Shown here: positions 39,926 through 47,756 of the stretch, one piece after another
Layout of the letters: each line of letters begins with the position of its first letter
How positions within the stretch are numbered: position 1 is the first letter of the stretch
DNA from: Corynebacterium zhongnanshanii
Lineage (GTDB): Bacteria > Actinomycetota > Actinomycetes > Mycobacteriales > Mycobacteriaceae
Direction: 5' to 3'
Length of the DNA: 64,000 bases
Assembly: GCF_014490575.1 (NCBI RefSeq)
Contig: NZ_CP061033.1
Location: 868,001 to 932,000 of the forward strand
The notes under the pieces: generated by a model
Told to the model about the DNA's origin: nothing
Seen by the model: the letters and a program-made list of their open reading frames with translations, nothing else
The model's database searches: none
Made by a program: the position numbers and the translations under genes

Positions 39926-42220
39926 ATGGCGATGGACTGGTTCTGGAAAGCAATGGGAACCTCACCCAAGAAGAATCAGAAAAAGAGCAGGGCGGTTGTG
40001 GCGCAGGCCAGCGCCGATCGCTTTGCTGGCGTTGATGATGATGCGCTCCGAGCTGCCGCCCGCGAGGCCGTGCGTACGAGCAATGGCCAGCCGGATTACC
40101 CGGCCTTGCTCGCCGCCCTGCGCGAAGCCGTCAACCGCACCCTGGACGTGCAGCCCTTCGATGTGCAGATGGAGGGCACACACCGACTGCTTCACGGCGA
40201 CATCGTGGAAATGGCTACGGGCGAAGGCAAGACTCTCACGGGCGCGATGGCCACTGTGGGCTACGCCTTGCGCGGCCAGCGCGTCCACGTGATCACCGTT
40301 AACAGCTACCTCGCCGGGCGCGATGACGCGTGGATGGGCCCTCTGTTCGACTTCTTCGGACTCAGCCACGGAGCCATCCATGAGGATCTCGACGCCGACC
40401 AGCGCCGCGACATCTACCGCAGGGATGTCATTTTCGGCGCCATCAACGAAATTGGGTTCGACGTCCTGCGCGACCAACTCATTACCCGCCGCGAAGACCA
40501 GGTGCGCACCCCCGCCGACGTGGCTGTGATCGATGAGGCGGACTCCGTGATGGTGGATGAAGCCCTGGTGCCGTTGGTGCTCGCTGGATCTGAGCCAAGC
40601 CCAGCGCCCACCAGCGAGATCACCCGCATGGTGAAATCCATGGAGGAGGACGAACACTTCCAGATCTCCGCGGATCATCGAAATATCTACCTGACCGATA
40701 CCGGCGCCAGCTACGCAGAAAAATACCTGGGCGTGGAATCCCTCTATGGGTCCGAGGAACACGGGGGAGGGGACCTGCTGGTCCAGATCAACGTTGCACT
40801 GCACGCCGAGCATCTTCTGGCTCGCGACGTGCACTACATTGTGCGCGACGGCAAGGTGGCCCTGATCGACGGGTCTCGTGGACGCGTGGCAGAGCTGCAG
40901 CGATGGCCGGATGGACTCCAGGCAGCGGTGGAAGCGAAAGAGGGCTTGGATGTCACCGACGGCGGGCGCATCCTGGACCAGATCACCATTCAGGCTCTGG
41001 TGGGGATGTACCCACACAAGTGCGGCATGACCGGAACGGCGATTGCCGCCAGCGACCAGTTCCGGCAATTCTATGACCTTAAGGTCTCCGCCATCGACCC
41101 GAATGTCCCCACCCAACGCTTCGACGAAGCCGACCGGATCTATGCCACCCTGGAGGAACGCGACCAGGCTGTGATCCGACACATCATCGAGGTGCAAAAG
41201 ACCGGCCAGCCTCAACTGATCGGAACCCAGGACGTCGCGGAGTCCGAACGACTTGCCGACGCCCTGGTGCTCGAAGGTGCGGAGTCCAACGTCCTCAACG
41301 CCAAAAATCACGAGGCTGAGGCGGCCATCATCGCCGAAGCCGGCCGCCCCGGACGCATCACTGTGTCCACCCAGATGGCCGGACGTGGAACCGACATCAA
41401 ACTGGGCGGCATGAACGAGGAGGAACGCACTGTGGTTGTCGACGCCGGCGGTCTCCACGTTGTCGGCGTGGGCCGCTTCCGCTCCACACGCCTGGACAAC
41501 CAACTCCGCGGACGCGCAGGACGTCAAGGCGATCCAGGATCCAGCGTGTTCTTCCTGTCCCTGGAGGACGACATGATTGCCGCCGGCGGCAGCGACCAAG
41601 AACTCCACGCCACCCCGGACGAGGATGGCCTGCTGGCCCAGAAGCGCGTGCTGCAATTCGTGGACCACTGCCAGCGCGTCACCGAGGGGCAACTGCTGGA
41701 TATTCATGCCACGACCTGGAAGTACAACAAGCTGATTAAAGACCAGCGGGACATCATCGCCGCGCGCCGGGATGATCTGTTGGATACGGATGCGGCGTGG
41801 AAGCACCTCTCCCGTGTACACGGGAACAAGGCTGACGAACTGGCTGAGCGCGTGGATCAGGAAGTCCTGGAGCAAGCTGCACGAGAAATCATGCTGTACC
41901 ACCTGGACTTTGAGTGGAGCGAGCATCTGGCGTACCTGGATGACATCCGTGAATCCATCCACTTGCGCGCCATCGCCCGTGAATCGCCCATCGATGAGTT
42001 CCACAGGATGTCCATTGCCGCATTTGCTGATCTGGCAGAACGTGCGGTAACGCGGGCAGAAGAGACCTTTGCTGAGGTGCATATCGACGCCGACGGCGCT
42101 CACCTTGAGGATCTGGGGCTGCAGAAACCGAGCGCTACCTGGACATATATGGTCAACGACAATCCGCTATCCGCGGACGGACGATCAGTCAGAAACTCAA
42201 TTGCTAGAATGTTTAAATAA
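39926..42220 (+). CDS. secA2: Accessory Sec translocase ATPase SecA2
   Basis: A 764-residue SecA paralogue, shorter than housekeeping SecA1 and lacking its zinc-binding C-terminus. Walker A-type MATGEGKTLTGAMA is near residue 99, the DEAD-like VIDEADSVMVDEALVPL near 200, MTGTAIAASDQF near 370, and the second helicase domain GRGTDIKLGGMNEEE and QLRGRAGRQGDPGSS near 490-530. It drives export of a subset of proteins in mycobacteria and corynebacteria. The context upstream of odhI and ftsR is conserved with the Rv1821-Rv1830 region. Confidence 0.94.
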   Translation: MAMDWFWKAMGTSPKKNQKKSRAVVAQASADRFAGVDDDALRAAAREAVRTSNGQPDYPALLAALREAVNRTLDVQPFDVQMEGTHRLLHGDIVEMATGEGKTLTGAMATVGYALRGQRVHVITVNSYLAGRDDAWMGPLFDFFGLSHGAIHEDLDADQRRDIYRRDVIFGAINEIGFDVLRDQLITRREDQVRTPADVAVIDEADSVMVDEALVPLVLAGSEPSPAPTSEITRMVKSMEEDEHFQISADHRNIYLTDTGASYAEKYLGVESLYGSEEHGGGDLLVQINVALHAEHLLARDVHYIVRDGKVALIDGSRGRVAELQRWPDGLQAAVEAKEGLDVTDGGRILDQITIQALVGMYPHKCGMTGTAIAASDQFRQFYDLKVSAIDPNVPTQRFDEADRIYATLEERDQAVIRHIIEVQKTGQPQLIGTQDVAESERLADALVLEGAESNVLNAKNHEAEAAIIAEAGRPGRITVSTQMAGRGTDIKLGGMNEEERTVVVDAGGLHVVGVGRFRSTRLDNQLRGRAGRQGDPGSSVFFLSLEDDMIAAGGSDQELHATPDEDGLLAQKRVLQFVDHCQRVTEGQLLDIHATTWKYNKLIKDQRDIIAARRDDLLDTDAAWKHLSRVHGNKADELAERVDQEVLEQAAREIMLYHLDFEWSEHLAYLDDIRESIHLRAIARESPIDEFHRMSIAAFADLAERAVTRAEETFAEVHIDADGAHLEDLGLQKPSATWTYMVNDNPLSADGRSVRNSIARMFK

Positions 42221-42377
42221 CTTTTTGAACAAGATTTCCCGCTATCCGCCTTCCGGCTCCCCAGCAAGGGCGGAGGGGTAGTATGGTGGACAACGTCCAT
42301 CTAATGACCCCCTGAACAACTGACGGTTGATTCAGTGCGGTGGCTTCGGCGTCAGCCGAATAATGAGAGGAAAAGAT

Positions 42378-42809
42378 ATGAGTGAAAACACTGGCCACTC
42401 TGAGGCATCCGTAGAGACTACCTCTGTTTACCGTTCCGACCTGCTGAAGGAAATGGAAGCAGGACAGAATGATGCATCACCTGCCAGTGTGGAGGGTCTG
42501 CCAGAAGGCTCCGCGCTGCTGGTGGTTAAGCGAGGACCTAACGCTGGTTCCCGTTTCCTGCTCGATCAGGAGAATACAGCTGCGGGTCGCCACCCAGATT
42601 CCGACATTTTCCTGGATGATGTCACCGTCTCCCGTCGCCACGCAGAGTTCCGTCGCAACGGCGACGAGTACGAAGTTGTTGACGTGGGATCCCTGAACGG
42701 CACCTACGTGAACCGTGAGCCTAAGAACTCCTCTGTTCTGGCCAACGGCGATGAGATCCAGATCGGTAAGTTCCGTCTGGTGTTCCTCAACGGCACAAAG
42801 GACGCGTAA
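42378..42809 (+). CDS. odhI: OdhI / GarA FHA-domain regulator of 2-oxoglutarate dehydrogenase
   Basis: A 143-residue protein, the same length as C. glutamicum OdhI. The phosphosite VETTSVYR puts Thr14 and Thr15 exactly where PknG and related kinases act. The FHA domain spans about 60-140, with GRHPDSDIFLDDVTVSRRHAEF and GSLNGTYVNRE. Unphosphorylated OdhI inhibits the OdhA subunit of 2-oxoglutarate dehydrogenase and so directs carbon toward glutamate; phosphorylation relieves this. ATG 42378 follows GAGAGGAAAAG. A hairpin at 42832 probably ends the transcript. Confidence 0.97.
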   Translation: MSENTGHSEASVETTSVYRSDLLKEMEAGQNDASPASVEGLPEGSALLVVKRGPNAGSRFLLDQENTAAGRHPDSDIFLDDVTVSRRHAEFRRNGDEYEVVDVGSLNGTYVNREPKNSSVLANGDEIQIGKFRLVFLNGTKDA

Positions 42810-42831
42810 AGCAAGTCCTTTGCCAACTCAA

Positions 42832-42857
42832 GCAGTCAAGCATTTTTGCTTGACTGC
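42832..42857 (+). terminator. Hairpin after odhI
   Basis: GCAGTCAAGCA and TGCTTGACTGC form a perfect 11-bp stem around TTTT. GACCCGTTTT follows, so the T tract is delayed, but position and strength favour a terminator. Confidence 0.65.
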
Positions 42858-42888
42858 GACCCGTTTTCGGCAGGGGTTAACTGCCGGA

Positions 42889-42914
42889 CTGTGAGTACTT
42901 TAAAATAGTCACAG
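42889..42914 (+). promoter_or_regulatory. Inverted repeat in the ftsR upstream region
   Basis: CTGTGA (42889-42894) and TCACAG (42909-42914) are perfect 6-base arms with a 14-base AT-rich spacer, about 40 bases before the ftsR GTG. Another pair, CGGCAG/CTGCCG, lies at 42868-42886. A regulator site is possible; GlxR would need a 6-base spacer. Confidence 0.4.
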
Positions 42915-42952
42915 ACTATAAGCTTTTTGCGTTCATTTGGGAGAAATACGAC

Positions 42953-43693
42953 GTGAGTGCACAGCCACAGCCAGCACATGATTCCGCCGTTCGCCGCGGT
43001 GCCGCATCGACATCCGGTGTGCTTCCGACCATTGGCATTGGCGATGTGCTGAAACAGCTGAAGGCTGACTTTCCCGATGTGACGGTCTCCAAGATTCGCT
43101 TTCTGGAATCCGAGGGCCTCATCAGCCCTCGCCGTAGCCAGTCGGGCTACCGTCGCTTTGCGCCAGAGGACATCTCCCGCCTGCGCTACATCCTGACGTT
43201 GCAGCGCGATAACTACCTGCCTCTCAAGGTGATCCGCGAGCAGCTGGAGGCTATGGATTCCGGCAAGGTCACCGCGGTTTCCTCGAAGCGCGCGGTCCAA
43301 GGTGCCGTGAGTGCCGAGCAGATGCGCTCCGTCGGGACACGCCGCCTGACCCGCGCTGATGTCTCCACCCGGGCAAGCGTTGAGGATTCCTTCACGAACT
43401 CGCTGATCCGCATGGGATTGATTAATGCCGACGCCTCCGGTTTCTTCTCCGTGGACGATGTGCACATCGTCCAGCTTGCCCACCAGCTGACGGAGTTTGG
43501 TTTTGACGGCCGTCACCTGAAGTCTCTGATGACCATTGCGAACCGCCAATATGACATGGTGGCGGCCGTGTCCGAGCCGCTAGCGCATGCGCGTGATGAG
43601 AACGCGAAGCAGCGCTCTGTCGAGACGGCGCATGAGGTATCGGCGCTGTTGATCTCATTGAACACCGCATTGATTAAGGGGAACCTTGGCTGA
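42953..43693 (+). CDS. ftsR: MerR-type regulator FtsR
   Basis: A 246-residue MerR-family protein equivalent to Rv1828. The N-terminal winged HTH reads IGDVLKQLKADFPDVTVSKIRFLESEGLISPRRSQSGYRRFAPEDISRLRYI-type (about 24-78). A longer C-terminal domain follows, without the metal-binding Cys of classical MerR. In C. glutamicum FtsR activates ftsZ and affects cell division. The GTG start is preceded by GGGAGAAA. The stop overlaps the next gene by 8 bases, coupling the two. Confidence 0.93.
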   Translation: MSAQPQPAHDSAVRRGAASTSGVLPTIGIGDVLKQLKADFPDVTVSKIRFLESEGLISPRRSQSGYRRFAPEDISRLRYILTLQRDNYLPLKVIREQLEAMDSGKVTAVSSKRAVQGAVSAEQMRSVGTRRLTRADVSTRASVEDSFTNSLIRMGLINADASGFFSVDDVHIVQLAHQLTEFGFDGRHLKSLMTIANRQYDMVAAVSEPLAHARDENAKQRSVETAHEVSALLISLNTALIKGNLG

Positions 43694-44258
43694 TTGTAAA
43701 GTCCGGTTGCTGGGACGTCTGAGGACTCGCCGTGAAGGTGGGCCAGATGTCCTTCTGTTTTACACTCTGGATTACACTCGCGTGCTCCCGATATGGATTG
43801 ACGGCGCACGGGATCTGGGAGGGCGCCCTGCCCACGGAAAATTGTTTGCCCAGGCGATGGGATCGGATCTTGACTCGGGTCGCTGGGATGCGGAGATTTC
43901 CACGGCGTTCCGCGGGCAGTTCACCGCCACGTTGACTCGCCAGGAGCAGCGGCTGGATGTTCCACCGTCGACTGTGGAGTTTCTGAGTCACGCCGGTGTC
44001 CTGGAGAACATCTCTGTGAAGGAAACCCTGGTGGACAAGATGCTGGATGTGAATCCGGAGTGGGTCCAGGCGATGATCGAGCTTGTGGGGGAGCAGGCGT
44101 TTGCTGATAACGCTGATAGCTCTGATGAACGGGGCGTGGTGTATCTCGAGCCTGACCTGGAGCCCTTTGAAGCAGACGGCCACACGCCGGAGCTGCAGAT
44201 CGATGCGCTGAGTGACGCGGACTTCGATGATGAGCTGAAAAAGCTCCTCGGAGAATAA
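43686..44258 (+). CDS. Divergent bifunctional-nuclease (DUF151) family protein
   Basis: A 190-residue protein at the Rv1829 position. Relation to the DUF151/BFN family shows in the RVLPIWID strand near residue 33 and the general layout. The segment that normally follows (G-x-x-E-A-x-x-I) is replaced by GARDLGGRPAHGKLFAQAMG, and the acidic C-terminus is retained (DADFDDELKKLLGE). The nuclease activity reported for some relatives may not apply. The TTG start at 43686 overlaps the ftsR stop, with AAGGGG upstream. Confidence 0.75.
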   Translation: MADCKVRLLGRLRTRREGGPDVLLFYTLDYTRVLPIWIDGARDLGGRPAHGKLFAQAMGSDLDSGRWDAEISTAFRGQFTATLTRQEQRLDVPPSTVEFLSHAGVLENISVKETLVDKMLDVNPEWVQAMIELVGEQAFADNADSSDERGVVYLEPDLEPFEADGHTPELQIDALSDADFDDELKKLLGE

Positions 44259-44286
44259 CTGGGGAATAACACGCGTGTTGTTACAA

Positions 44287-44314
44287 TTGTGAAATTTGTG
44301 ACTCGTGTTAAAGT
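44287..44314 (+). promoter_or_regulatory. Promoter of the second MerR-type gene
   Basis: TTGTGA (44287-44292), a 16-base spacer and TAAAGT (44309-44314) lie about 100 bases upstream of the ATG. A repeat of TTGTGA at 44297 overlaps the spacer. Confidence 0.5.
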
Positions 44315-44416
44315 AGACTCTAAACCACTGCTTGAGGCTTTGGTGGGCGTCATGTTGACTCCCACGGCTTGCTAGCAGACAATGACACAGTGGGTTACAT
44401 GTCAGGAGTGTAGGAT

Positions 44417-44998
44417 ATGCGCGAGCGCAACCAAGTCGACACCGAGATGGGCGTTGATGGTCCAGAGCAGGGTGCTTTGTTCGACATCTACGGTGCCGAA
44501 GACGAGGTTGGGTACCGTGTGCCCATCGCCTGCCAAGTCGCAGGCATTACCTACCGCCAATTGGACTACTGGGCACGGACCAACCTGGTGAACCCCACCG
44601 TCCGTGGCGCTCACGGCTCCGGTAGTCAGCGCCTCTACAGCTTCCGGGACATCCTGGTCCTCAAGATTGTGAAGGGCCTGCTGGACACGGGCATCTCCCT
44701 GCAGAACATCCGCAAGGCTGTGGAGAAGCTGGAGAACCTGGGCATCGATGACCTCTCGGGCATCACCTTGGTCTCCGACGGCACCACGGTCTACGAATGT
44801 CGCTCCCCAGAAGAGGTCATTGACCTGCTCAATGGCGGCCAGGGCGTGTTCGGCATCGCCGTGCCGGGGCTGCTGAAGGAGCTGAGCGGCACCATCAAGG
44901 CGTTCCCGAGCGAGAAGATTACCCCCGCTGCATCCGCTGCTGAAGACACGGCCGTGGACGAACTGGCCGCACGCCGACGCCTGCGTGGCGCGTCCTAA
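44417..44998 (+). CDS. MerR-type regulator (Rv1830-like)
   Basis: A 193-residue regulator. The winged HTH begins near residue 36 (RVPIACQVAGITYRQLDYWARTNLVNPTVR), with GSQRLYSFRDILVLKIVKGLLDTGISLQNIRKAVEKL after it. The C-terminal domain is short and lacks metal-binding Cys. The position next to FtsR, BFN and OdhI genes is conserved in actinobacteria. Rv1830 has been linked to growth and cell division under phosphorylation control; that role is carried over by orthology only. The region before it has its own promoter and about 100 bases of leader. Confidence 0.9.
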   Translation: MRERNQVDTEMGVDGPEQGALFDIYGAEDEVGYRVPIACQVAGITYRQLDYWARTNLVNPTVRGAHGSGSQRLYSFRDILVLKIVKGLLDTGISLQNIRKAVEKLENLGIDDLSGITLVSDGTTVYECRSPEEVIDLLNGGQGVFGIAVPGLLKELSGTIKAFPSEKITPAASAAEDTAVDELAARRRLRGAS

Positions 44999-45598
44999 CT
45001 AAGGTCGGGGGAACTCCAGGTCGCTGAGTGGGACCTGGGCCTCAGCGCCTAAGGCCTCGGCGGCGAAACTCGCGAAGGCTGACCCTGCCGATTGGTTGAC
45101 GATGGTATCAGCCTCCGGGGTGCTGATCGGAAGAAGCGCGTACGTCGCGCTGCCGTTACTCATCATGCTCACCAAGGACGTGTTCACTGCGATCTGGGCG
45201 TCGCGCGCCGCGCTGATAGCCTTCGTGGCGTCCTGTGGGATCCATATTCCGGCCATAGTCTGGGCGCTGCCGTGATCAATGGACACCGCGTCCAAGCGCG
45301 CGATGGCCTCCGCATCGCTTAATGCCTTGACCGTTGCCTTAATGCAATGCTGCGCGGCCACCGGCTGGGAGGTGTTGAAGCGCTTCGCCAGCGCTTTCGC
45401 GGATTCTTTTGCCTCCGGCGTGGCCCACACCGTCATGGTGAAAGAGCCGTCCGGGCAGTGCCGGGCCTGTTCTTCGGTGTCCCGATAGATGGACCAACAG
45501 ATCGTGAGCGTCATGATGACGACCGCAATGCCCACGGCGGTCAGTAGCCGCGAGCGCGCAGGGGCGCTCGGCGCTGGTGGCTGTGCATGACGGCCCAC
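44999..45598 (-). CDS. Membrane-anchored extracytoplasmic protein, partial substrate-binding-like fold
   Basis: A 199-residue protein. One membrane helix lies at about residues 20-38 (AVGIAVVIMTLTICWSIY), with the rest outside the cell. TMTVWATPEAKESAKALAKRFN followed by CIKATVKALSDAEAIARL resembles the first lobe of the substrate-binding domains of actinobacterial SBP/VWA proteins, but the second lobe is missing. Two Cys could form a disulfide. GTG 45598 was chosen because GGGAGG lies 7 bases upstream. Converges on the MerR gene with no gap. Function unknown. Confidence 0.7.
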   Translation of the reverse strand: MGRHAQPPAPSAPARSRLLTAVGIAVVIMTLTICWSIYRDTEEQARHCPDGSFTMTVWATPEAKESAKALAKRFNTSQPVAAQHCIKATVKALSDAEAIARLDAVSIDHGSAQTMAGIWIPQDATKAISAARDAQIAVNTSLVSMMSNGSATYALLPISTPEADTIVNQSAGSAFASFAAEALGAEAQVPLSDLEFPRP

Positions 45599-45733
45599 GG
45601 GCAAACCTCCCCACGTGCACGTTGGTGTGTAGTTGACTCTGACAGTGTAGCGAGTGGAGGAGCCATTGCCGGGGCACGCCACGGGCGTTGAGGTGAACTG
45701 TGGTTGGGTACGCTGGGCGTCGAATAAAAATTA

Positions 45734-45763
45734 TTGAACATGTACTGAAAACACGCGTAGGCT
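45734..45763 (+). promoter_or_regulatory. Promoter of the alcohol dehydrogenase gene (leaderless)
   Basis: TTGAAC (45734-45739), an 18-base spacer and TAGGCT (45758-45763) end 7 bases before the ATG at 45771. Confidence 0.65.
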
Positions 45764-45770
45764 TGTTGTC

Positions 45771-46823
45771 ATGACAATTACCTCTCGAGTACTCCAGAAG
45801 ACCGCACCGGACGCACCCTTCCAGATCGCAGAGATCGAACGCCGCGATCCCCGCGAGGATGACATCGTCATCGACATCAAAGCAGCCGGGATCTGCCACA
45901 GTGACATCCACACCATCCGCAACGAATGGGGCGAAGCCCACTTCCCACTGACCGTCGGCCACGAAATCGCCGGCGTGGTGGAAGCCGTGGGGGATAAGGT
46001 CACGAAGTTCAAGGTGGGTGACAGGGTCGGTGTGGGCTGCATGGTGAACTCCTGCGGTGAGTGCGAACAGTGCCTGAACGACCAGGAGCAGGATTGCCTC
46101 GAGGGCAACGTGGGCACCTACAACGCCGAGGACGTGGACGGCACCATCACCCAAGGCGGTTACGCGCAGAAGGTGGTGGTCAACGAGCGTTTCGTGTGCA
46201 CCATCCCGAACTCCCTCAGCTTCGACGAAGCCGCGCCGTTGCTGTGCGCCGGCATCACCACCTACTCGCCGCTGGCCCGCTGGAACGTGCAGAAGGGCCA
46301 GAAGGTCGCCGTGGTCGGCCTGGGTGGATTGGGCCACATGGGTGTGCAGATCGCCGCGGCCAAGGGAGCAGATGTGACTGTTATTTCCCGTTCCAAGCGT
46401 AAGGAAAAAGAAGCCCTGGAATTGGGTGCGCAGCGCGTGTTGGCGTCCGGCGAGGAGGAGGATTTCTTTAAGAATCACCGCGGTGAATTTGACCTGATTC
46501 TCTCCACCATTTCTGCCACGTATTCGCTGAATGATTACCTGAAGTTGCTGAAGCCGCACGGCATTATGTCCGTGGTGGGATTGCCGCCCGAGCAGCTCAA
46601 GGTAGGCATGGGTAACCTGATTATTGGTGGCAAGGTTCTGACCGGAAATAACATCGGCGGCATCAAGGAAACCCAGGAGATGCTGGACTTTTGCGGCGAG
46701 CATGGCCTGGGTGCGGTCATTGAGAAAATCAGTGTGCATGAGGTGGATGAGGCCTACGATCGAGTTGTCGCGGGCGACGTGAAATTCCGCGTGGTCATCG
46801 ATACCTCCACGTTTGAGGATTAA
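45771..46823 (+). CDS. Zinc-dependent alcohol dehydrogenase (NADP-type, YahK/CAD-like)
   Basis: A 350-residue medium-chain dehydrogenase. Catalytic zinc ligands are in AGICHSDIHTIRNEW (Cys near 42) and VGHEIAGVVEAVG (His-Glu near 64). The four structural-zinc Cys lie in CMVNSCGECEQCLNDQEQDCLEG (about 90-112). The Rossmann motif is VVGLGGLGHMGVQIA near 185. The subgroup usually reduces aldehydes to alcohols with NADPH, including cinnamyl-type aldehydes; the substrate here is unknown. Confidence 0.93.
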   Translation: MTITSRVLQKTAPDAPFQIAEIERRDPREDDIVIDIKAAGICHSDIHTIRNEWGEAHFPLTVGHEIAGVVEAVGDKVTKFKVGDRVGVGCMVNSCGECEQCLNDQEQDCLEGNVGTYNAEDVDGTITQGGYAQKVVVNERFVCTIPNSLSFDEAAPLLCAGITTYSPLARWNVQKGQKVAVVGLGGLGHMGVQIAAAKGADVTVISRSKRKEKEALELGAQRVLASGEEEDFFKNHRGEFDLILSTISATYSLNDYLKLLKPHGIMSVVGLPPEQLKVGMGNLIIGGKVLTGNNIGGIKETQEMLDFCGEHGLGAVIEKISVHEVDEAYDRVVAGDVKFRVVIDTSTFED

Positions 46824-46848
46824 TTTTTTATTCGACGCCCAGCTGGCC

Positions 46849-47751
46849 CTACCCGGCCAGCTGGGGAAAAGCGCACTCCACCGAGGCGAGTAATTCCTGA
46901 CGGAGTTGCTGCCCGCGTTCCATGAGCGCTTGTTGGCGCCGGACATACTCGGCTCGCCCGGCGGGGGTTTCAATTTTTACGGGGGAAAAGCCCCAATCCG
47001 TGAGGTCGTAGGGGCTTGCCTCCATATCAAGCTGGCGCACATCGCAGGCCAGCTCGAAGGTTTTGAGCCATAGCTCGCCGGAGACCAGCGGGCCTAGCTT
47101 CGCGGCCCACTTGTAGAGGTCCATGGAGGCGTGCAGGCAACCGGGTTGCTCAAAGTCAGGCTGGGTCTGGCGCGTGGGCTGGTGTTCGTTTAAGGGGGCG
47201 GCGGCTTCGGTGAAAAAGCGGAAGGCGTCGTAGTGCGTGCACTTGATGTTGGCAGCCTCCACCACGGCCTGGGTTCCCTCCGCCTCGAGGCGCAGTGGTT
47301 CCGGGTGGCGTGGAGTGTCCTTGTAGACCATCGCCCATTCGTGGAGGCCGAAGCAGCCCAGTTGCGCGGGCCGGTGGAGGGTGAGGCTCACGAGCCTGTG
47401 GATGTAGCGGATGCCCTGTCCTCGTTTCTCCCACACCGCGTCCGTGTCCAAGGCCCAGACGGCGCCGCCATCGGTGGGGTACTGCTTGTAGAACCCCTTG
47501 TGTTGTGGCAGGCGTTCCTGATCGGCCTCGGTGATGCGCAGCTGTGTTCCGGGGCCCGGATGCCATTTCCGCAGCTGGCCGGGCTTGATGGGGTAGTAGG
47601 AAAACATGAAGTCCCACACGGGGTGACGCTGGCCCTGCTGGCGCCGCTCCACGGCGTCGCCTGTGAGTTCGTCCACGCGCCGTCTGTGCTGGTCCTGCAG
47701 GGTGTGCCAGTGGTCGCGCTCCAGGATCTCGGTCACGGCTGCATTAGTCAC
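46849..47751 (-). CDS. Conserved actinobacterial protein of unknown function
   Basis: A 300-residue soluble protein. Features include HPVWDFMFSYYPIKPGQLRKWHPGPG near residue 35, RLVSLTLHRPAQLGCFGLHEWAMVY near 120, and CLHASMDLYKWAAKLGPLVSGELWLKTFELACDVRQLDMEASPYDL near 215-260. Homologues in actinobacterial genomes are often labelled 3-methyladenine DNA glycosylase, but I see no known glycosylase motif, so that name is doubtful. The GTG at 47751 is 5 bases after the EamA stop, so it is the second gene of that operon. A longer in-frame extension upstream is out-of-phase coding of the transporter. Confidence 0.8.
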   Translation of the reverse strand: MTNAAVTEILERDHWHTLQDQHRRRVDELTGDAVERRQQGQRHPVWDFMFSYYPIKPGQLRKWHPGPGTQLRITEADQERLPQHKGFYKQYPTDGGAVWALDTDAVWEKRGQGIRYIHRLVSLTLHRPAQLGCFGLHEWAMVYKDTPRHPEPLRLEAEGTQAVVEAANIKCTHYDAFRFFTEAAAPLNEHQPTRQTQPDFEQPGCLHASMDLYKWAAKLGPLVSGELWLKTFELACDVRQLDMEASPYDLTDWGFSPVKIETPAGRAEYVRRQQALMERGQQLRQELLASVECAFPQLAG

Positions 47752-47756
47752 GTCTT

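Noticed and set aside
39962..42103. Open frame of 713 codons on the minus strand opposite secA2
   Set aside because: It mirrors the codon phase of a well-supported SecA2 gene in high-GC DNA. The product has no recognisable domain, and long antisense frames are expected from the third-position GC bias.
46841..46862. AGCTGGCC/GGCCAGCT inverted repeat as a terminator for the alcohol dehydrogenase gene
   Set aside because: The repeat overlaps the stop codon of the convergent gene, and no T tract follows on either strand. It is kept only as a possible weak hairpin.
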